Of a stretch of 64,000 nucleotides of DNA, positions 29,484 to 38,761 are shown one piece after another. The translations under genes were made by a program, and so were the position numbers. The DNA comes from Terrisporobacter mayombei (GTDB taxonomy: Bacteria; Bacillota; Clostridia; Peptostreptococcales; Peptostreptococcaceae). The stretch is taken from contig NZ_JAHZMP010000002.1 of the NCBI RefSeq assembly GCF_020748465.1, forward strand, positions 797,029 to 861,028, read 5' to 3'. Each line of letters opens with the position of its first letter. Position 1 is the first letter of the stretch. The notes beneath the pieces are model-generated. The model did no database searches. It had not been told where the DNA came from and saw only the letters and a program-made list of their open reading frames with translations.

Positions 29484-30008
29484 TTAATTATTCTCAAATT
29501 TAACCATTTCTGCAATTGTAAAAACTGCAATTTTTGTAGAAGTAAAATTGGATTTGTCTACATCCACAATGGTTGGCATCATAATAAGGTCATTTTTCCC
29601 CACGTATTGTGATGTGTTTTCAGATGAAACTCTTGATATCATAAGCTTTGGTACATCAATAGGTAATGCCTTCATTGCAGGTGTTATTAATGAAGTCTTT
29701 TTAGAACCTGCAAAAAAAATAATTCCATTAAATTTCCCTTGCTCATAAAGTTTAGGTATTAAATTTTCCATTCCCTTTGATAAAACCTCTGATGTCAATT
29801 CTATGTCTTTTTTTTGAGCAAGAACTTTTATATCTCCCCCTGCTGCTTGTACTACTTCTTCTCTGGAAATATCTGGTTTGAAAGTTGATTTAGATACACC
29901 TGTATGTATTATATAAGTATTTAGCTCTAAACTTTCAATTAGATCTTTGGCATATAAATATTCCGTACTCTTAGTATCAAAGGAACCTGCAATTGCAACG
30001 GTTTTCAT
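29484..30008 (-). CDS. Tm-1-like (UPF0261) protein, half length and degenerate
   Basis: A 174-residue protein matching the N-terminal half of Tm-1-like ATP-binding proteins, which are normally about 400 residues (AGSFDTKSTEYLYAKDLI, PDISREEVVQAAGGD, KALPIDVPKLMISRV, YVGKNDLIMMPTIVD). The C-terminal half is missing, and the glycine-rich GGSGGT loop reads AGSKKT while the STxASGD motif reads SRVSSEN, so ATP binding is doubtful. An 11-base direct repeat, TTCTCAAATTT (29459-29469 and 29491-29501), lies at the truncated end. It pairs with the frameshifted PEP-hydrolase-like gene, so the two-gene unit appears to be decaying. Confidence 0.75.
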   Translation of the reverse strand: MKTVAIAGSFDTKSTEYLYAKDLIESLELNTYIIHTGVSKSTFKPDISREEVVQAAGGDIKVLAQKKDIELTSEVLSKGMENLIPKLYEQGKFNGIIFFAGSKKTSLITPAMKALPIDVPKLMISRVSSENTSQYVGKNDLIMMPTIVDVDKSNFTSTKIAVFTIAEMVKFENN

Positions 30009-30095
30009 CTATAATTCTCCCCTTCTGATTCATTTTGTCAAATTAATATAAATTATGTAATTTTTGGTACCAAAATTAACCTTATATTTATACTA

Positions 30096-31316
30096 TTATT
30101 TTTCATTTTCTAAGTAAATGTTTTTATGTTCTAACTTTTTGTGTTTATGTTTTATTGGGGAGTATCCTTTATACTTTTTGAACATTTTGCTAAACTGAGA
30201 ATAATCATTATAACCGACTAATGTAGCTACAGTTGATAAAGGTATATCTTTTTTATTTAGTATATCAACTGCTTTGTTTATCCTAAATTTTACTAAATAT
30301 TCTGTGAAACTACAACCAACTTCTTTTTTAAATAAACTACTTAAATAACTTCTAGATACATGAACTGATTTAGCTAAATCTGCAAATGATATGTCATTCA
30401 TATAATTTTTAGCAACATATTCTTTTACATACTCAACATAATCACAGTTATTTGTAATTTTATCTAGCTTTTTAGTTATTAAATCATCTTCATCCACATT
30501 TGAAGATACTTTGAAAGTTTTTATAGTTTTTGTAATAGCTTTTTCTAATGGTATTTTATCAAAAGGAGAACCACCAATATATCCCATTAAATTTTCATTA
30601 CTGTACATATATTGAATATCTAGTGGAGTTTTAATAGGTCCACCATAAATTAATTTAATTACATAAGGGTTTATCTCATTACATTTATTAAATATTTTTT
30701 CCATTTTAAGTTTTACATATTCCAGTGAAAACTTTTTTTTCTCTCCTAACAACTCGTCTTCTGTCAATCCCAGATGTACACATATAGCATCAGCTCCAGC
30801 TTCAATCATTTGCTTAGCTTGTATTTCATCAAACACAAATGCTATAGTAAATAAACCTTTATTATTGGCCTTTTTAATTAATTCAACTTCTGATAAATAA
30901 CTGCATCCTGATTCTTCAAGAGCTTCTCTAAATTTACCATCAATAAGTCCAATTGAGGGGTAATTATTAACACCAGAAAAACCATTTTCAATTATTTTAT
31001 CTAAATAAGCATCCATATTTTTAGTAGGATCCGTTGCATTTACTCCAAAAATGACAGGTATGTCTTTGACTAAGGGTATTATTTCTTTTGATCCAAATTC
31101 CATAACCAAATCATTACTATTACAATAGGGTAGAAAACTTGCCAATACTCCTCTTCCCATTTGCCGAAACCTTGCTGAACTAAGAGTTAAAAGGAAATCT
31201 GCCCCAGCATTTTGTGAGTACTTTGCTGTTATACCACATCCTGTTGTCACACCAACAATATGGTTTCCTTTATTTATTTGTAACATAAGCTTTTCCAGTA
31301 TTTCTTTTCTCTTCAT
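30096..31316 (-). CDS. AraC-family regulator with a PEP-hydrolase-like sensor domain
   Basis: A 406-residue fusion. Residues 1 to about 280 are a PEP-hydrolase-like TIM barrel (GVTTGCGITAKYSQNAGADF, NYPSIGLIDGKFREALEESG) homologous to the adjacent enzyme-like gene. Residues about 300-395 are an AraC DNA-binding domain with two helix-turn-helix units (DLAKSVHVSRSYLSSLFKKE and STVATLVGYNDYSQFSKMFKKYKGYSP). The likely role is to sense the compound handled by the neighbouring Tm-1/PEP-hydrolase pair and control that locus; ligand unknown. Confidence 0.87.
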   Translation of the reverse strand: MKRKEILEKLMLQINKGNHIVGVTTGCGITAKYSQNAGADFLLTLSSARFRQMGRGVLASFLPYCNSNDLVMEFGSKEIIPLVKDIPVIFGVNATDPTKNMDAYLDKIIENGFSGVNNYPSIGLIDGKFREALEESGCSYLSEVELIKKANNKGLFTIAFVFDEIQAKQMIEAGADAICVHLGLTEDELLGEKKKFSLEYVKLKMEKIFNKCNEINPYVIKLIYGGPIKTPLDIQYMYSNENLMGYIGGSPFDKIPLEKAITKTIKTFKVSSNVDEDDLITKKLDKITNNCDYVEYVKEYVAKNYMNDISFADLAKSVHVSRSYLSSLFKKEVGCSFTEYLVKFRINKAVDILNKKDIPLSTVATLVGYNDYSQFSKMFKKYKGYSPIKHKHKKLEHKNIYLENEK

Positions 31317-31367
31317 AAGTTTTCCCCTTATATATCTTTAACATTTTATACCCCTTTTACATTAAAT

Positions 31368-31410
31368 AAAGCTACTAAATAAGTATATCATATACAAATT
31401 TAGTAGCTTT
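31368..31410 (-). terminator. Terminator after the sensor kinase gene
   Basis: AAAGCTACTAAAT (31368-31380) pairs with ATTTAGTAGCTTT (31398-31410). It lies at the 3' end of the kinase gene and just before the AraC-fusion gene, so those two are separate transcripts. Confidence 0.8.
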
Positions 31411-31414
31411 ATCA

Positions 31415-33373
31415 TTATATATTTGCCATTTCAATTTTTACTGCGTCATTAATATTTCGATCAGTTTTATTATCCGTATCATCGTCAATACGATCATCAT
31501 TAGAAAGATTTAAGATTATTTCAAAGGTAGTTCCTTTATTTTCTTCACTATCAATTTCAACTTTACCATTGTGCATTTTAATTATTTCGTCTACTATGCA
31601 AAGGCCTATTCCACTACCTTCGTTTTTTCTCGATAAAATAGAATCTACTTGATAGAATCTATGGAATATTTGATCTACTTTTTCTTTTGGTATTCCTATT
31701 CCATTGTCTTTTAAACTAATATACACGAATTTATCGTCATGTTTTATACGAACTTCTATTTTTCCATTTTCATTAGTAAATTTTATTGCATTGGATAGTA
31801 TGTTTAAAATAACCCTTTCTATCTTTTCCTTATCTATAGAAGTTATTATTTCTTCTGCATCTGTATCAAATAATACTTCTATATCTTTCTCATTGGCATA
31901 ATCAACTGATGCAAATACTATATCTTCCACCACATAAACTATATTTTCATTTTTGCATCTACATTCATAAAAACCTGAATCAAATTTTGTAATATCTATT
32001 AAATTATTTATAAGTCTTCTTAATCTGTTACTATTTTTGTTAATTCTTTCTACTTTATCTAGTATATATTCTTTTTCTACTTTTTCATTTTTATTTACCT
32101 TCATTTCCAACAATGTGCTTGCGCTACTTATAATGTTTAAAGGCGTTCTTAGTTCATGACTCATATTTACTATAAAATCAGTTTTCAATTGCTCTCTTTC
32201 CTTAGCAATATTGTATAATTTTTTATTTTTAATATTATTTTTTCTATGCTTGAACATCATGGTGATTATATATAGCATAGTAATAAGTAAAACTATTATA
32301 ATTAAATATACTTGAATTCTCTCATTTTTTGTTATTAATAAATCATAAGGTTTTTTATTAATTATGATAGTTTCTTCTGGAAGATCTGATGGATTTATAT
32401 CGTACTTATATATTTGATTATAATCGACCATATAATTAGCACCTACTCTATTGATAAATGGTACTGAAGATATACCTTCTTCTTTATATATTTTCAAAAC
32501 CATCTTCCCTAGTGATTTTCCATATTCACTTCCCATATCAATATATCCACCTATAACACCTTTACCTATATAGTCTTCTCTACTTGTATATATTGGTATA
32601 TGTTTTATTTTTTTTATTTTGCTAATAAATTCCTCAGAATTAGCATAATCATAAGTATTTTTATCTTTAAATACTCCACATATTAATAAGGCTTCATTAT
32701 TTTCATCCATGTCTTCAATTTTTTCAAGTATTTCATTTTCATATTTAGCTTCAATAAAATTTAAATTTATGTGATCGTCTAGTAAATATCTATTTCCCAA
32801 TAATTTATCTTTTATATCTTTACAATAATTAGTATCATCAATTAAAACGTTTATTGTTTTTACTTGTGGCTGAAGACGTGTAATTAATTTTATTAGTTCA
32901 ATCTTTGATCTACCATCCATAAAACCTGTTATATATTCTTTCTCTTCAGATGTAAGGCTTATTAGTTCACTTACACCAGTAGTAACTATTATTTTTTTGT
33001 AAAATATACTATTCTTATTGAGTAAACCTTTCCTAGCTAAATTGAATGCTTCGTCGTCTATTGTTACAACCATATCAAAGTTACTATCTCTATATTTTGT
33101 ATTTAGTAATTTCTCAAAATCTCTTAAATATTTTTCATTATTATTATTCCTAATATCTAAATACTCAGTTTTTATATTAATATTAGGATTATTTTTCATT
33201 GATTCTTTGAATCCATCGTTTATACTATTTTCCCATTTATTATCTATATCGTATGAGTTTATCAAAAGAATATTGTGTATATCCTTATTATCTTTTGTCT
33301 CTCCATATATATTGGTAATTGAACTTAGGAATATTATTAATGATATTATTAGCAGCCTATTTATATTTTTCAT
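31415..33373 (-). CDS. Sensor histidine kinase with ABC-type substrate-binding sensor
   Basis: A 652-residue kinase: signal peptide (1-25), an extracellular region of about 320 residues resembling the ABC substrate-binding fold of PF04392 (ILLINSYDIDNKWENSI, GVIGGYIDMGSEYGKSLGKM), one transmembrane helix at about 355-375, then HisKA (NMSHELRTPLN) and an ATPase domain (NAIKFT, DNGIGIPKEK, GSGIGLCIV). It probably senses a small molecule outside the cell. No response regulator is next to it. A kinase with a similar catalytic half lies directly upstream. Confidence 0.88.
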   Translation of the reverse strand: MKNINRLLIISLIIFLSSITNIYGETKDNKDIHNILLINSYDIDNKWENSINDGFKESMKNNPNINIKTEYLDIRNNNNEKYLRDFEKLLNTKYRDSNFDMVVTIDDEAFNLARKGLLNKNSIFYKKIIVTTGVSELISLTSEEKEYITGFMDGRSKIELIKLITRLQPQVKTINVLIDDTNYCKDIKDKLLGNRYLLDDHINLNFIEAKYENEILEKIEDMDENNEALLICGVFKDKNTYDYANSEEFISKIKKIKHIPIYTSREDYIGKGVIGGYIDMGSEYGKSLGKMVLKIYKEEGISSVPFINRVGANYMVDYNQIYKYDINPSDLPEETIIINKKPYDLLITKNERIQVYLIIIVLLITMLYIITMMFKHRKNNIKNKKLYNIAKEREQLKTDFIVNMSHELRTPLNIISSASTLLEMKVNKNEKVEKEYILDKVERINKNSNRLRRLINNLIDITKFDSGFYECRCKNENIVYVVEDIVFASVDYANEKDIEVLFDTDAEEIITSIDKEKIERVILNILSNAIKFTNENGKIEVRIKHDDKFVYISLKDNGIGIPKEKVDQIFHRFYQVDSILSRKNEGSGIGLCIVDEIIKMHNGKVEIDSEENKGTTFEIILNLSNDDRIDDDTDNKTDRNINDAVKIEMANI

Positions 33374-33768
33374 CTTAATTTTGTGCTCCTATTTGTTAAA
33401 TTATTATGCATATGTAAATATCCTTAATATTGAGATTTATATAAATAGAATAAATGATAATAAAATTTTCCCTTCATCTACTATTTATTGTTTCCTCATG
33501 TATTAAATATATTTATAATAATAATTAGACAAAAAATTTAGTTTACCTTTTCGACAATTATTATTATATATAAATATTTTATATTATATTTCACTTTAAC
33601 ATGACATATACCGTCAAGTTTTGACTCTCCTAATATCTATAATAAAGAACTTTTGCCTATATTTCAAATAAAAAAAGTTAAATACTAAATTTACTTAAAA
33701 AAAGTCTAAGCTTTTGCTTAGACTTTTATATAAAGTATTTCAATTTTACTATCTTCATAAATTTTAAT
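33374..33768. promoter_or_regulatory. Intergenic region between two kinase genes
   Basis: This 395-base AT-rich gap contains the terminator of the upstream kinase gene (33698-33729) and a short inverted repeat GTCAA/TTGAC (about 33612-33624). A promoter for the downstream kinase must lie here but no convincing -35/-10 pair was found. No coding potential seen. Confidence 0.5.
33698..33729 (-). terminator. Terminator after the membrane-sensor kinase gene
   Basis: AAAGTCTAAGC and GCTTAGACTTT form a tight hairpin with a T run on the minus strand, downstream of the gene at 33769. Confidence 0.85.
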
Positions 33769-36069
33769 CTAATAAACATCTGATAACTCTAAAGTTATTC
33801 TTTCTTTGTCTACATCATAATCTGTTAGTCCTTCTTCTAGTTTTATATTTGGTATTTCTATAGTAAATTCACTGCCTATATTTTCAGTACTTTCAATATA
33901 TATGTTTCCTTGTAGTAAGTCTACTAATGATTTCACGATGCTAAGTCCTATACCGCTACCTTCATTTTCTCCTCTTAATGATTTATCTACTCTAACAAAC
34001 TTTTCAAAAATACTCTCTAGCTTTTCTTTAGGAATACCAATACCATTATCTTTTATTTTTATATGTACATAATCTTCATTAAAAATTAAATTTACAAATA
34101 TCTCGCCTCCATTTGGAGTATATTTAATTGCATTTGAAAGAAGATTAAGCATAATTCTTTCCATATATTCTCCATCGCATCTTATTATATGTTCTTCTTC
34201 TTCCGTATCAAATATAATTTCAATATTTTTTTGTTGTGCATACGTTAACACAGAAAATGTAACATCTTCACATAACCTTACTATATCGTAATTATTAAAT
34301 TTAACTTCTTTAAAATTTGAATCAAGTTTTGTTAAATCAATTAAATTTGTAATCATTCTAAGCATTCTATAAAAATTTATTTTTAATCCGTGACTATGTT
34401 TTTTGTATGATAATTTAAAATCATTTTCTTTTTTGTCTAAGTTTAAGTCTAATAATTGTATGATGGAATAGAAAATGTTTAAAGGTGTTTTTAGTTCATG
34501 AGATAAGTTTGCAAAAAAGTCAGTTTTTAACTGCTGGTGAACTTTCATTTTTTCATTTTCATCTTTTAATAGTTCCAACTCTTTTCTATATGTAATATTT
34601 CTAGATGCAAATATCCAACCTTGATCATTAATTGGCGTTACCAATGTTTCAACATCTATAATTTTTTGATCCTTACATATTAAATGAAATTCTTTAAATA
34701 TTATTTTCTCGTTATAATTGTAGTTACTGTTATCATTATCAATTAGTATATCCCTTACTTTAAAACCAATTATTTCATCTTCTGCACATCCTAATAACTT
34801 ATATACTTCATTGTTTACATACTTGATTCTTTCATCTTTGTCCGTCACCATTATTAAGTCCCCAATTTTTTCAGTTAGTACATCAAACATTCTATTCTTT
34901 TCTTCTACTTCTTTTTTTAATTTTATCACTTCTTTATTATAATCAATTTGAACAACGTATATTTCACCATGTTCTTTACTTATTTGTTTTTTTACATCTA
35001 ATAAAATTTCATTATTATTTCTTATAGGAATAACACCTCTCCAACTACTATTATTTTCTAGTGATCCCATTATAGTAGTTTGATACTTTTTGTCAAATCT
35101 CTCAAATTTATTTTTGCAAATTTGACCTAAAAATTTGAATGATTCCACGTTGTATTCACTAATTCCATATTGTTTTCTTACTGCTTTATTGGCGTAAATA
35201 ACAGTCCAATTTTTCTTTAAAATATACATTTCTATATTCATAAATTCATTATCTAATATATTATAAAATACATCTAAGTCTTGCATATCTTTTAATTTAT
35301 TATTCGTTTCCATATTACTTATAATTAATACTCCTATACTATACATAATTAAACCAATATACATAATTAATAGTGCTAAAGTTGCATATTTACTATTTTC
35401 TATATTTCCATTGTAAAACACTAATGCGTAAAAATCCTTCAAGCACCTGCTTAACAAAAAAACTGTCCATAAAATATATATACAATCCTTTGTACTTTTA
35501 AATTTTTTTAAATATATAGTTGAAACATAAATATAAATTATATTTCCACAAATAAATAAAATTTGTACAACATAATTTGTAATTAAGGCTTTACTACTAA
35601 AAAGTGTCATTTCTATGTAAGATAATATTAAGCATATTAATACTATACAAAAAGTAAAAATAATCTTTCGTTCCAAAATTTTATTTTTAAAGTTTGTATT
35701 TGGCATAATAGTCATTACTATAAGTATTTTATTAATAAAAAATAAATTAATCAATAAATGTTCCTCTTGAATACAAACCAATATTGTTTGATTTGAAAGA
35801 TGTAAAAAAAAAGCAATAGCAAAGTATATTAAATAAAAAATTGCATCACTATTTTTCTTTAATTGATAATAATACAATGATGATATTGTGGCTGCTAAAT
35901 ACATCATTAGAGATAATATTGATACTAAATCATGTGTATTTCTACTTTTAATATTAATACTTAATGCTGAATCATGTATTCCTAAAGCCATTAAAATCAT
36001 TATTAAAATCATTGCATACTTAGCAAAATGTATAATAAACTCTTCATTTTTTGTTGCATTGTAAACCAT
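33769..36069 (-). CDS. Sensor histidine kinase with multi-helix membrane sensor and PAS domains
   Basis: A 766-residue kinase. I place the start at ATG 36069, with GGGGG seven bases upstream; an in-frame ATG 36 bases earlier lacks this. About eight hydrophobic helices in the first 270 residues form a MASE3-like membrane sensor, followed by one or two PAS-like regions (NTVIYANKAV-like and MVTDKDERIKYVNNEVYKLLG), HisKA (NLSHELKTPLN) and an ATPase domain (NAIKYT, DNGIGIPKEKLE, GSGIGLSIV). No cognate regulator is encoded nearby, and the catalytic half resembles that of the kinase downstream, suggesting duplication with swapped sensors. Confidence 0.88.
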   Translation of the reverse strand: MVYNATKNEEFIIHFAKYAMILIMILMALGIHDSALSINIKSRNTHDLVSILSLMMYLAATISSLYYYQLKKNSDAIFYLIYFAIAFFLHLSNQTILVCIQEEHLLINLFFINKILIVMTIMPNTNFKNKILERKIIFTFCIVLICLILSYIEMTLFSSKALITNYVVQILFICGNIIYIYVSTIYLKKFKSTKDCIYILWTVFLLSRCLKDFYALVFYNGNIENSKYATLALLIMYIGLIMYSIGVLIISNMETNNKLKDMQDLDVFYNILDNEFMNIEMYILKKNWTVIYANKAVRKQYGISEYNVESFKFLGQICKNKFERFDKKYQTTIMGSLENNSSWRGVIPIRNNNEILLDVKKQISKEHGEIYVVQIDYNKEVIKLKKEVEEKNRMFDVLTEKIGDLIMVTDKDERIKYVNNEVYKLLGCAEDEIIGFKVRDILIDNDNSNYNYNEKIIFKEFHLICKDQKIIDVETLVTPINDQGWIFASRNITYRKELELLKDENEKMKVHQQLKTDFFANLSHELKTPLNIFYSIIQLLDLNLDKKENDFKLSYKKHSHGLKINFYRMLRMITNLIDLTKLDSNFKEVKFNNYDIVRLCEDVTFSVLTYAQQKNIEIIFDTEEEEHIIRCDGEYMERIMLNLLSNAIKYTPNGGEIFVNLIFNEDYVHIKIKDNGIGIPKEKLESIFEKFVRVDKSLRGENEGSGIGLSIVKSLVDLLQGNIYIESTENIGSEFTIEIPNIKLEEGLTDYDVDKERITLELSDVY

Positions 36070-36209
36070 ATCCTTACCCCCAAATAATTTCTTCGTCATT
36101 ATCATATATTTTTCTGCTTTTACATTTATATAATTTGATTTTTATATGGATTTCCCTTCAAAAAATATGAATTTATTAAAACTTTCTCTATTTCCTTATC
36201 TATAACATA

Positions 36210-36242
36210 TAAAAAAGCCCTCCAAAAAGGAGAGACTTTTCC
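36210..36242 (-). terminator. Terminator after the esterase gene
   Basis: CTCC/GGAG core with flanking AAAAG/CTTTT pairs and T run, immediately past the stop at 36251. The stem has an internal mismatch. Confidence 0.65.
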
Positions 36243-36250
36243 TTATAAAA

Positions 36251-37165
36251 CTATATGCAATGTTCTTTAATAAACTGAATTGCCGACATTACTGATTTAT
36301 ATAACTTTCCACTTATAAAGTTTTCCTTCATTTTATTAGACAAAGTCTGAGATTTAAGTGGCATATATTTTAGCAAGAAATAAAGTTCCACAAAGCCATG
36401 TTCCATCTCACTGTAATTTTGACAGTATACTTCTGTTCCACTGTTTTGTAGCATTTTTGCATATTTTTCACCTTCATAACGGAAATTGTCTTCTTCTCCA
36501 CAGATCATTATTGTCTTTGGCATACCTTTTAATTCTTCTTTTGAAGCATAAACAGGCGATACGAAAGGATTTTTAAGTTCAGCCACGTCGTTTACATATT
36601 TATCAGGAGTTATAAAATCCCCACATATATTTTTATTTATGCTTGTAGTTAAATCTAAACAAGGGTAATTTAATATTTGTGTTTTTATATAATTAGTGTT
36701 GTTGGCTCTATCAAGAAGAGCTGCTGATGTGGCAAAATTGGCACCAATGCTACTTCCAAATATTATTACCTTATCTGTATCAAAATCAAGCTGTGATGCA
36801 TTTTTCATAAAATAGCAAATCACATCATAAACATCGTTTATAGCACATGGAAACTTGCTTTTTCTAAAATTTTTATATGATATAGAAACTACATTACACT
36901 CAAACTCACTGTGGATCATATTCCAAAATAAATCGTCATAGGAGTAGTTATCCGTAGTAAATTCACCACCATAAACTCCAAATATAATAGGTGCGTTTTT
37001 TTTCTTTGCTTCGTAATAAGTAACTTCTATTTTATGTCCACTAAGAGGTAGATATATGGGCTTTCCACTTATACATATTGGTTCAGATTTCTTTTCTTTA
37101 TTGTTAGATATTTTTTTTATCTGTTCTTCCACTTCTTCATATACTGGGATTAGTTCTTGTTTCAT
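36251..37165 (-). CDS. Alpha/beta hydrolase (acetyl-esterase/lipase-like)
   Basis: A 304-residue hydrolase of the HSL-like family. The nucleophile is in GSSIG (FGSSIGANFA, near residue 132), the acid in GEEDNF and the His in EMEHGF. The oxyanion HGGG motif reads VYGGEF, a notable change, so activity or substrate range may differ from standard esterases. GAGGAGGAG precedes the ATG. It stands alone with its own terminator; substrate unknown. Confidence 0.82.
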   Translation of the reverse strand: MKQELIPVYEEVEEQIKKISNNKEKKSEPICISGKPIYLPLSGHKIEVTYYEAKKKNAPIIFGVYGGEFTTDNYSYDDLFWNMIHSEFECNVVSISYKNFRKSKFPCAINDVYDVICYFMKNASQLDFDTDKVIIFGSSIGANFATSAALLDRANNTNYIKTQILNYPCLDLTTSINKNICGDFITPDKYVNDVAELKNPFVSPVYASKEELKGMPKTIMICGEEDNFRYEGEKYAKMLQNSGTEVYCQNYSEMEHGFVELYFLLKYMPLKSQTLSNKMKENFISGKLYKSVMSAIQFIKEHCI

Positions 37166-37285
37166 TTTACTCCTCCTCTACTTCCATTTTTTTTACTGCA
37201 AGTTAATTATCTGCTGTATGTATGTTTAAGTATATTAAACTACATTTACCTTAAGTAATCCTTAAGTTTGCATTTCCTTAGAAGT

Positions 37286-37346
37286 AAAAAAGCCATAAAA
37301 GTTATTATAGCGTCGGGCTATTTATATACCTTCATGGCGTGCTTTT
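37286..37346. other. Long imperfect stem-loop upstream of the esterase gene
   Basis: A roughly 60-base inverted repeat: outer arms AAAGCCAT/ATGGC...CTTT and inner arms ATAGC/GCTAT around the loop GTCGGG. On the minus strand it ends in a run of six T, like a terminator, but no minus-strand gene ends just upstream. It may be an RNA leader, an attenuator or a small transposed repeat. It lies about 120 bases before the esterase start. Confidence 0.45.
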
Positions 37347-37468
37347 ATGTATGTTTATAGTTTTTAATCAATTATTTTTCATATATTAATAACTTCTATT
37401 TTTATTTCTTGAACCCTTTTATTTATTAGTAAATTCATATAAAATTAATCATTTAAACAAATACTATA

Positions 37469-37752
37469 TTGAAAAAAACAAAATTTTTACTACTTAGCTT
37501 TTTCTTTTTTGTACTTATTTTTCAAGTAACTCATTTGGTAAATCTTCAGATTTCACTTCAAATCATATTGAAATAAAAAATGATGAAGCCCTAACAAATG
37601 AACATGGATATCCAGTGCTTAGAGTTAGGAACAATACAAATATGGATTTAGATGTGACATATAGTTTTTATATAAAAGAGACTGATTCATCTCATTTCAA
37701 TAATAGTTTTCTTGTTAAAGCAAAAGATTCCCATGAATCACAACTTGGTTAA
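37469..37752 (+). pseudogene. Frameshifted small secreted protein
   Basis: From a TTG at 37469 there is a signal-peptide-like start (KKTKFLLLSFFFFVLIF). One base is missing or extra near 37520, after which another frame continues the protein (SSNSFGKSSDF...GYPVLRVRNNTNMDLDVTYSF) to a stop at 37750-37752. The combined frame would give about 94 residues, a predicted exported protein with a beta-rich domain of unknown function. No ribosome site is visible. It is one of few plus-strand genes here and converges on the nucleotidyltransferase gene. Confidence 0.5.
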
Positions 37753-37764
37753 AATTATTAAAGA

Positions 37765-37792
37765 AAGGGTGTATCTTTTTTGATACACCCTT
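37765..37792. terminator. Terminator between convergent genes (GGTGTATC family)
   Basis: AAGGGTGTATC and GATACACCCTT around a six-T loop. The next 3' end of a minus-strand gene (38725-38752) shares this hairpin and also flanking bases on both sides. Confidence 0.85.
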
Positions 37793-37801
37793 ATTCCATC
37801 T

Positions 37802-38596
37802 TTATTGTTCTATTATTTTATCTAAATTTTTAACTATTTCTTCTATTATAATATTACAATCTTCATTAAACATATTTTCAAAAAGGTCCTTTAGATTTTC
37901 TTCAAAATCCATTGGAAGTATTTCACATAAATCTATACATTGTTGTATTAGTCTTTTTTCCCCAGGGTGGCTTACCTTATTTATAGCAAATATTATGTCA
38001 AAGTAACTTGCTAAAAACTCAGTAACCCTATGATTTATGCTAACTTTATCATTACGTTCTATAGCTTTTTTAATTTGCATGTCATAAGATGGAAGTACTC
38101 CATTTAGGAGTTTTCTATTTTTACTTATAATATTATGTCTTAATTTATCAGGATAGATTATATTATATTTTCTTTTTAATTTTTCTAATTTACCATCTTT
38201 GTCGTATAAAACTTTGCACGTATTTAGGTTATTCCATAAACAAGTGGTATATCCATTATTAGCTATATTTTTTTGTACTATATTACCTATTGTCAAATCA
38301 AAATCTTCTATATTACGATAAATAATATCTATATCAGTATTTGAATTTAAAGTGCAGTTATCCTCAACTTCCCAGTAATGATTTTCTATTTCCATTTTGC
38401 AGCAGTATTTAGATAATATGTTCATTCTAGAGCCTTTGGGAATATTTTCCTTAACATATACATAAACATCATAGTCTGATTTATCATCATATTTTCCACT
38501 TACTCTAGACCCTCCAAGGGCAATAGCTTCCACTTGGTTGCACTTAGAAATATCTCTAAACAAATCTTCTACATTTACCTTATTCAATATTTGCAT
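37802..38596 (-). CDS. Nucleotidyltransferase-domain protein
   Basis: A 264-residue protein with the polymerase-beta-like motif GGSRVSGKYDDKSDYDVYV: G28-G29-S30 and metal-binding D41 and D43, with a further acidic pair in TDIDIIY. The C-terminal helical part resembles DUF4037-type partners. Aminoglycoside adenylyltransferase-like enzymes share this layout, so it could modify a small molecule or act like an MNT-type enzyme; substrate unknown. No HEPN partner is adjacent. It ends at a shared-type terminator. Confidence 0.8.
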   Translation of the reverse strand: MQILNKVNVEDLFRDISKCNQVEAIALGGSRVSGKYDDKSDYDVYVYVKENIPKGSRMNILSKYCCKMEIENHYWEVEDNCTLNSNTDIDIIYRNIEDFDLTIGNIVQKNIANNGYTTCLWNNLNTCKVLYDKDGKLEKLKRKYNIIYPDKLRHNIISKNRKLLNGVLPSYDMQIKKAIERNDKVSINHRVTEFLASYFDIIFAINKVSHPGEKRLIQQCIDLCEILPMDFEENLKDLFENMFNEDCNIIIEEIVKNLDKIIEQ

Positions 38597-38724
38597 CCCC
38601 TTTATTAAATTATTTATTTACCTTTACTACTTCATTCTAGCACTCTTTCTTTATATTCTATAAGTGTTTTTATACTTAAAATCTTAATCTCACAAAACAT
38701 AACTTGGTTTAAATTATTCAAAAT

Positions 38725-38752
38725 AGGGGTGTATCTTTTTTGATACACCCCT
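38725..38752 (-). terminator. Terminator after the lipoprotein gene (GGTGTATC family)
   Basis: AGGGGTGTATC and GATACACCCCT with a T6 loop, just past the stop at 38762. The surrounding bases (ACTTGGTTTAAATTATT on one side, TTCTTCTTTATT on the other) resemble those around 37765-37792. Confidence 0.85.
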
Positions 38753-38761
38753 GTTTCTTCT

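Noticed and set aside
37286..37346. Possible c-di-GMP or preQ1 riboswitch
   Set aside because: The stem-loop lacks the conserved core bases of these classes; kept only as an unexplained structure.
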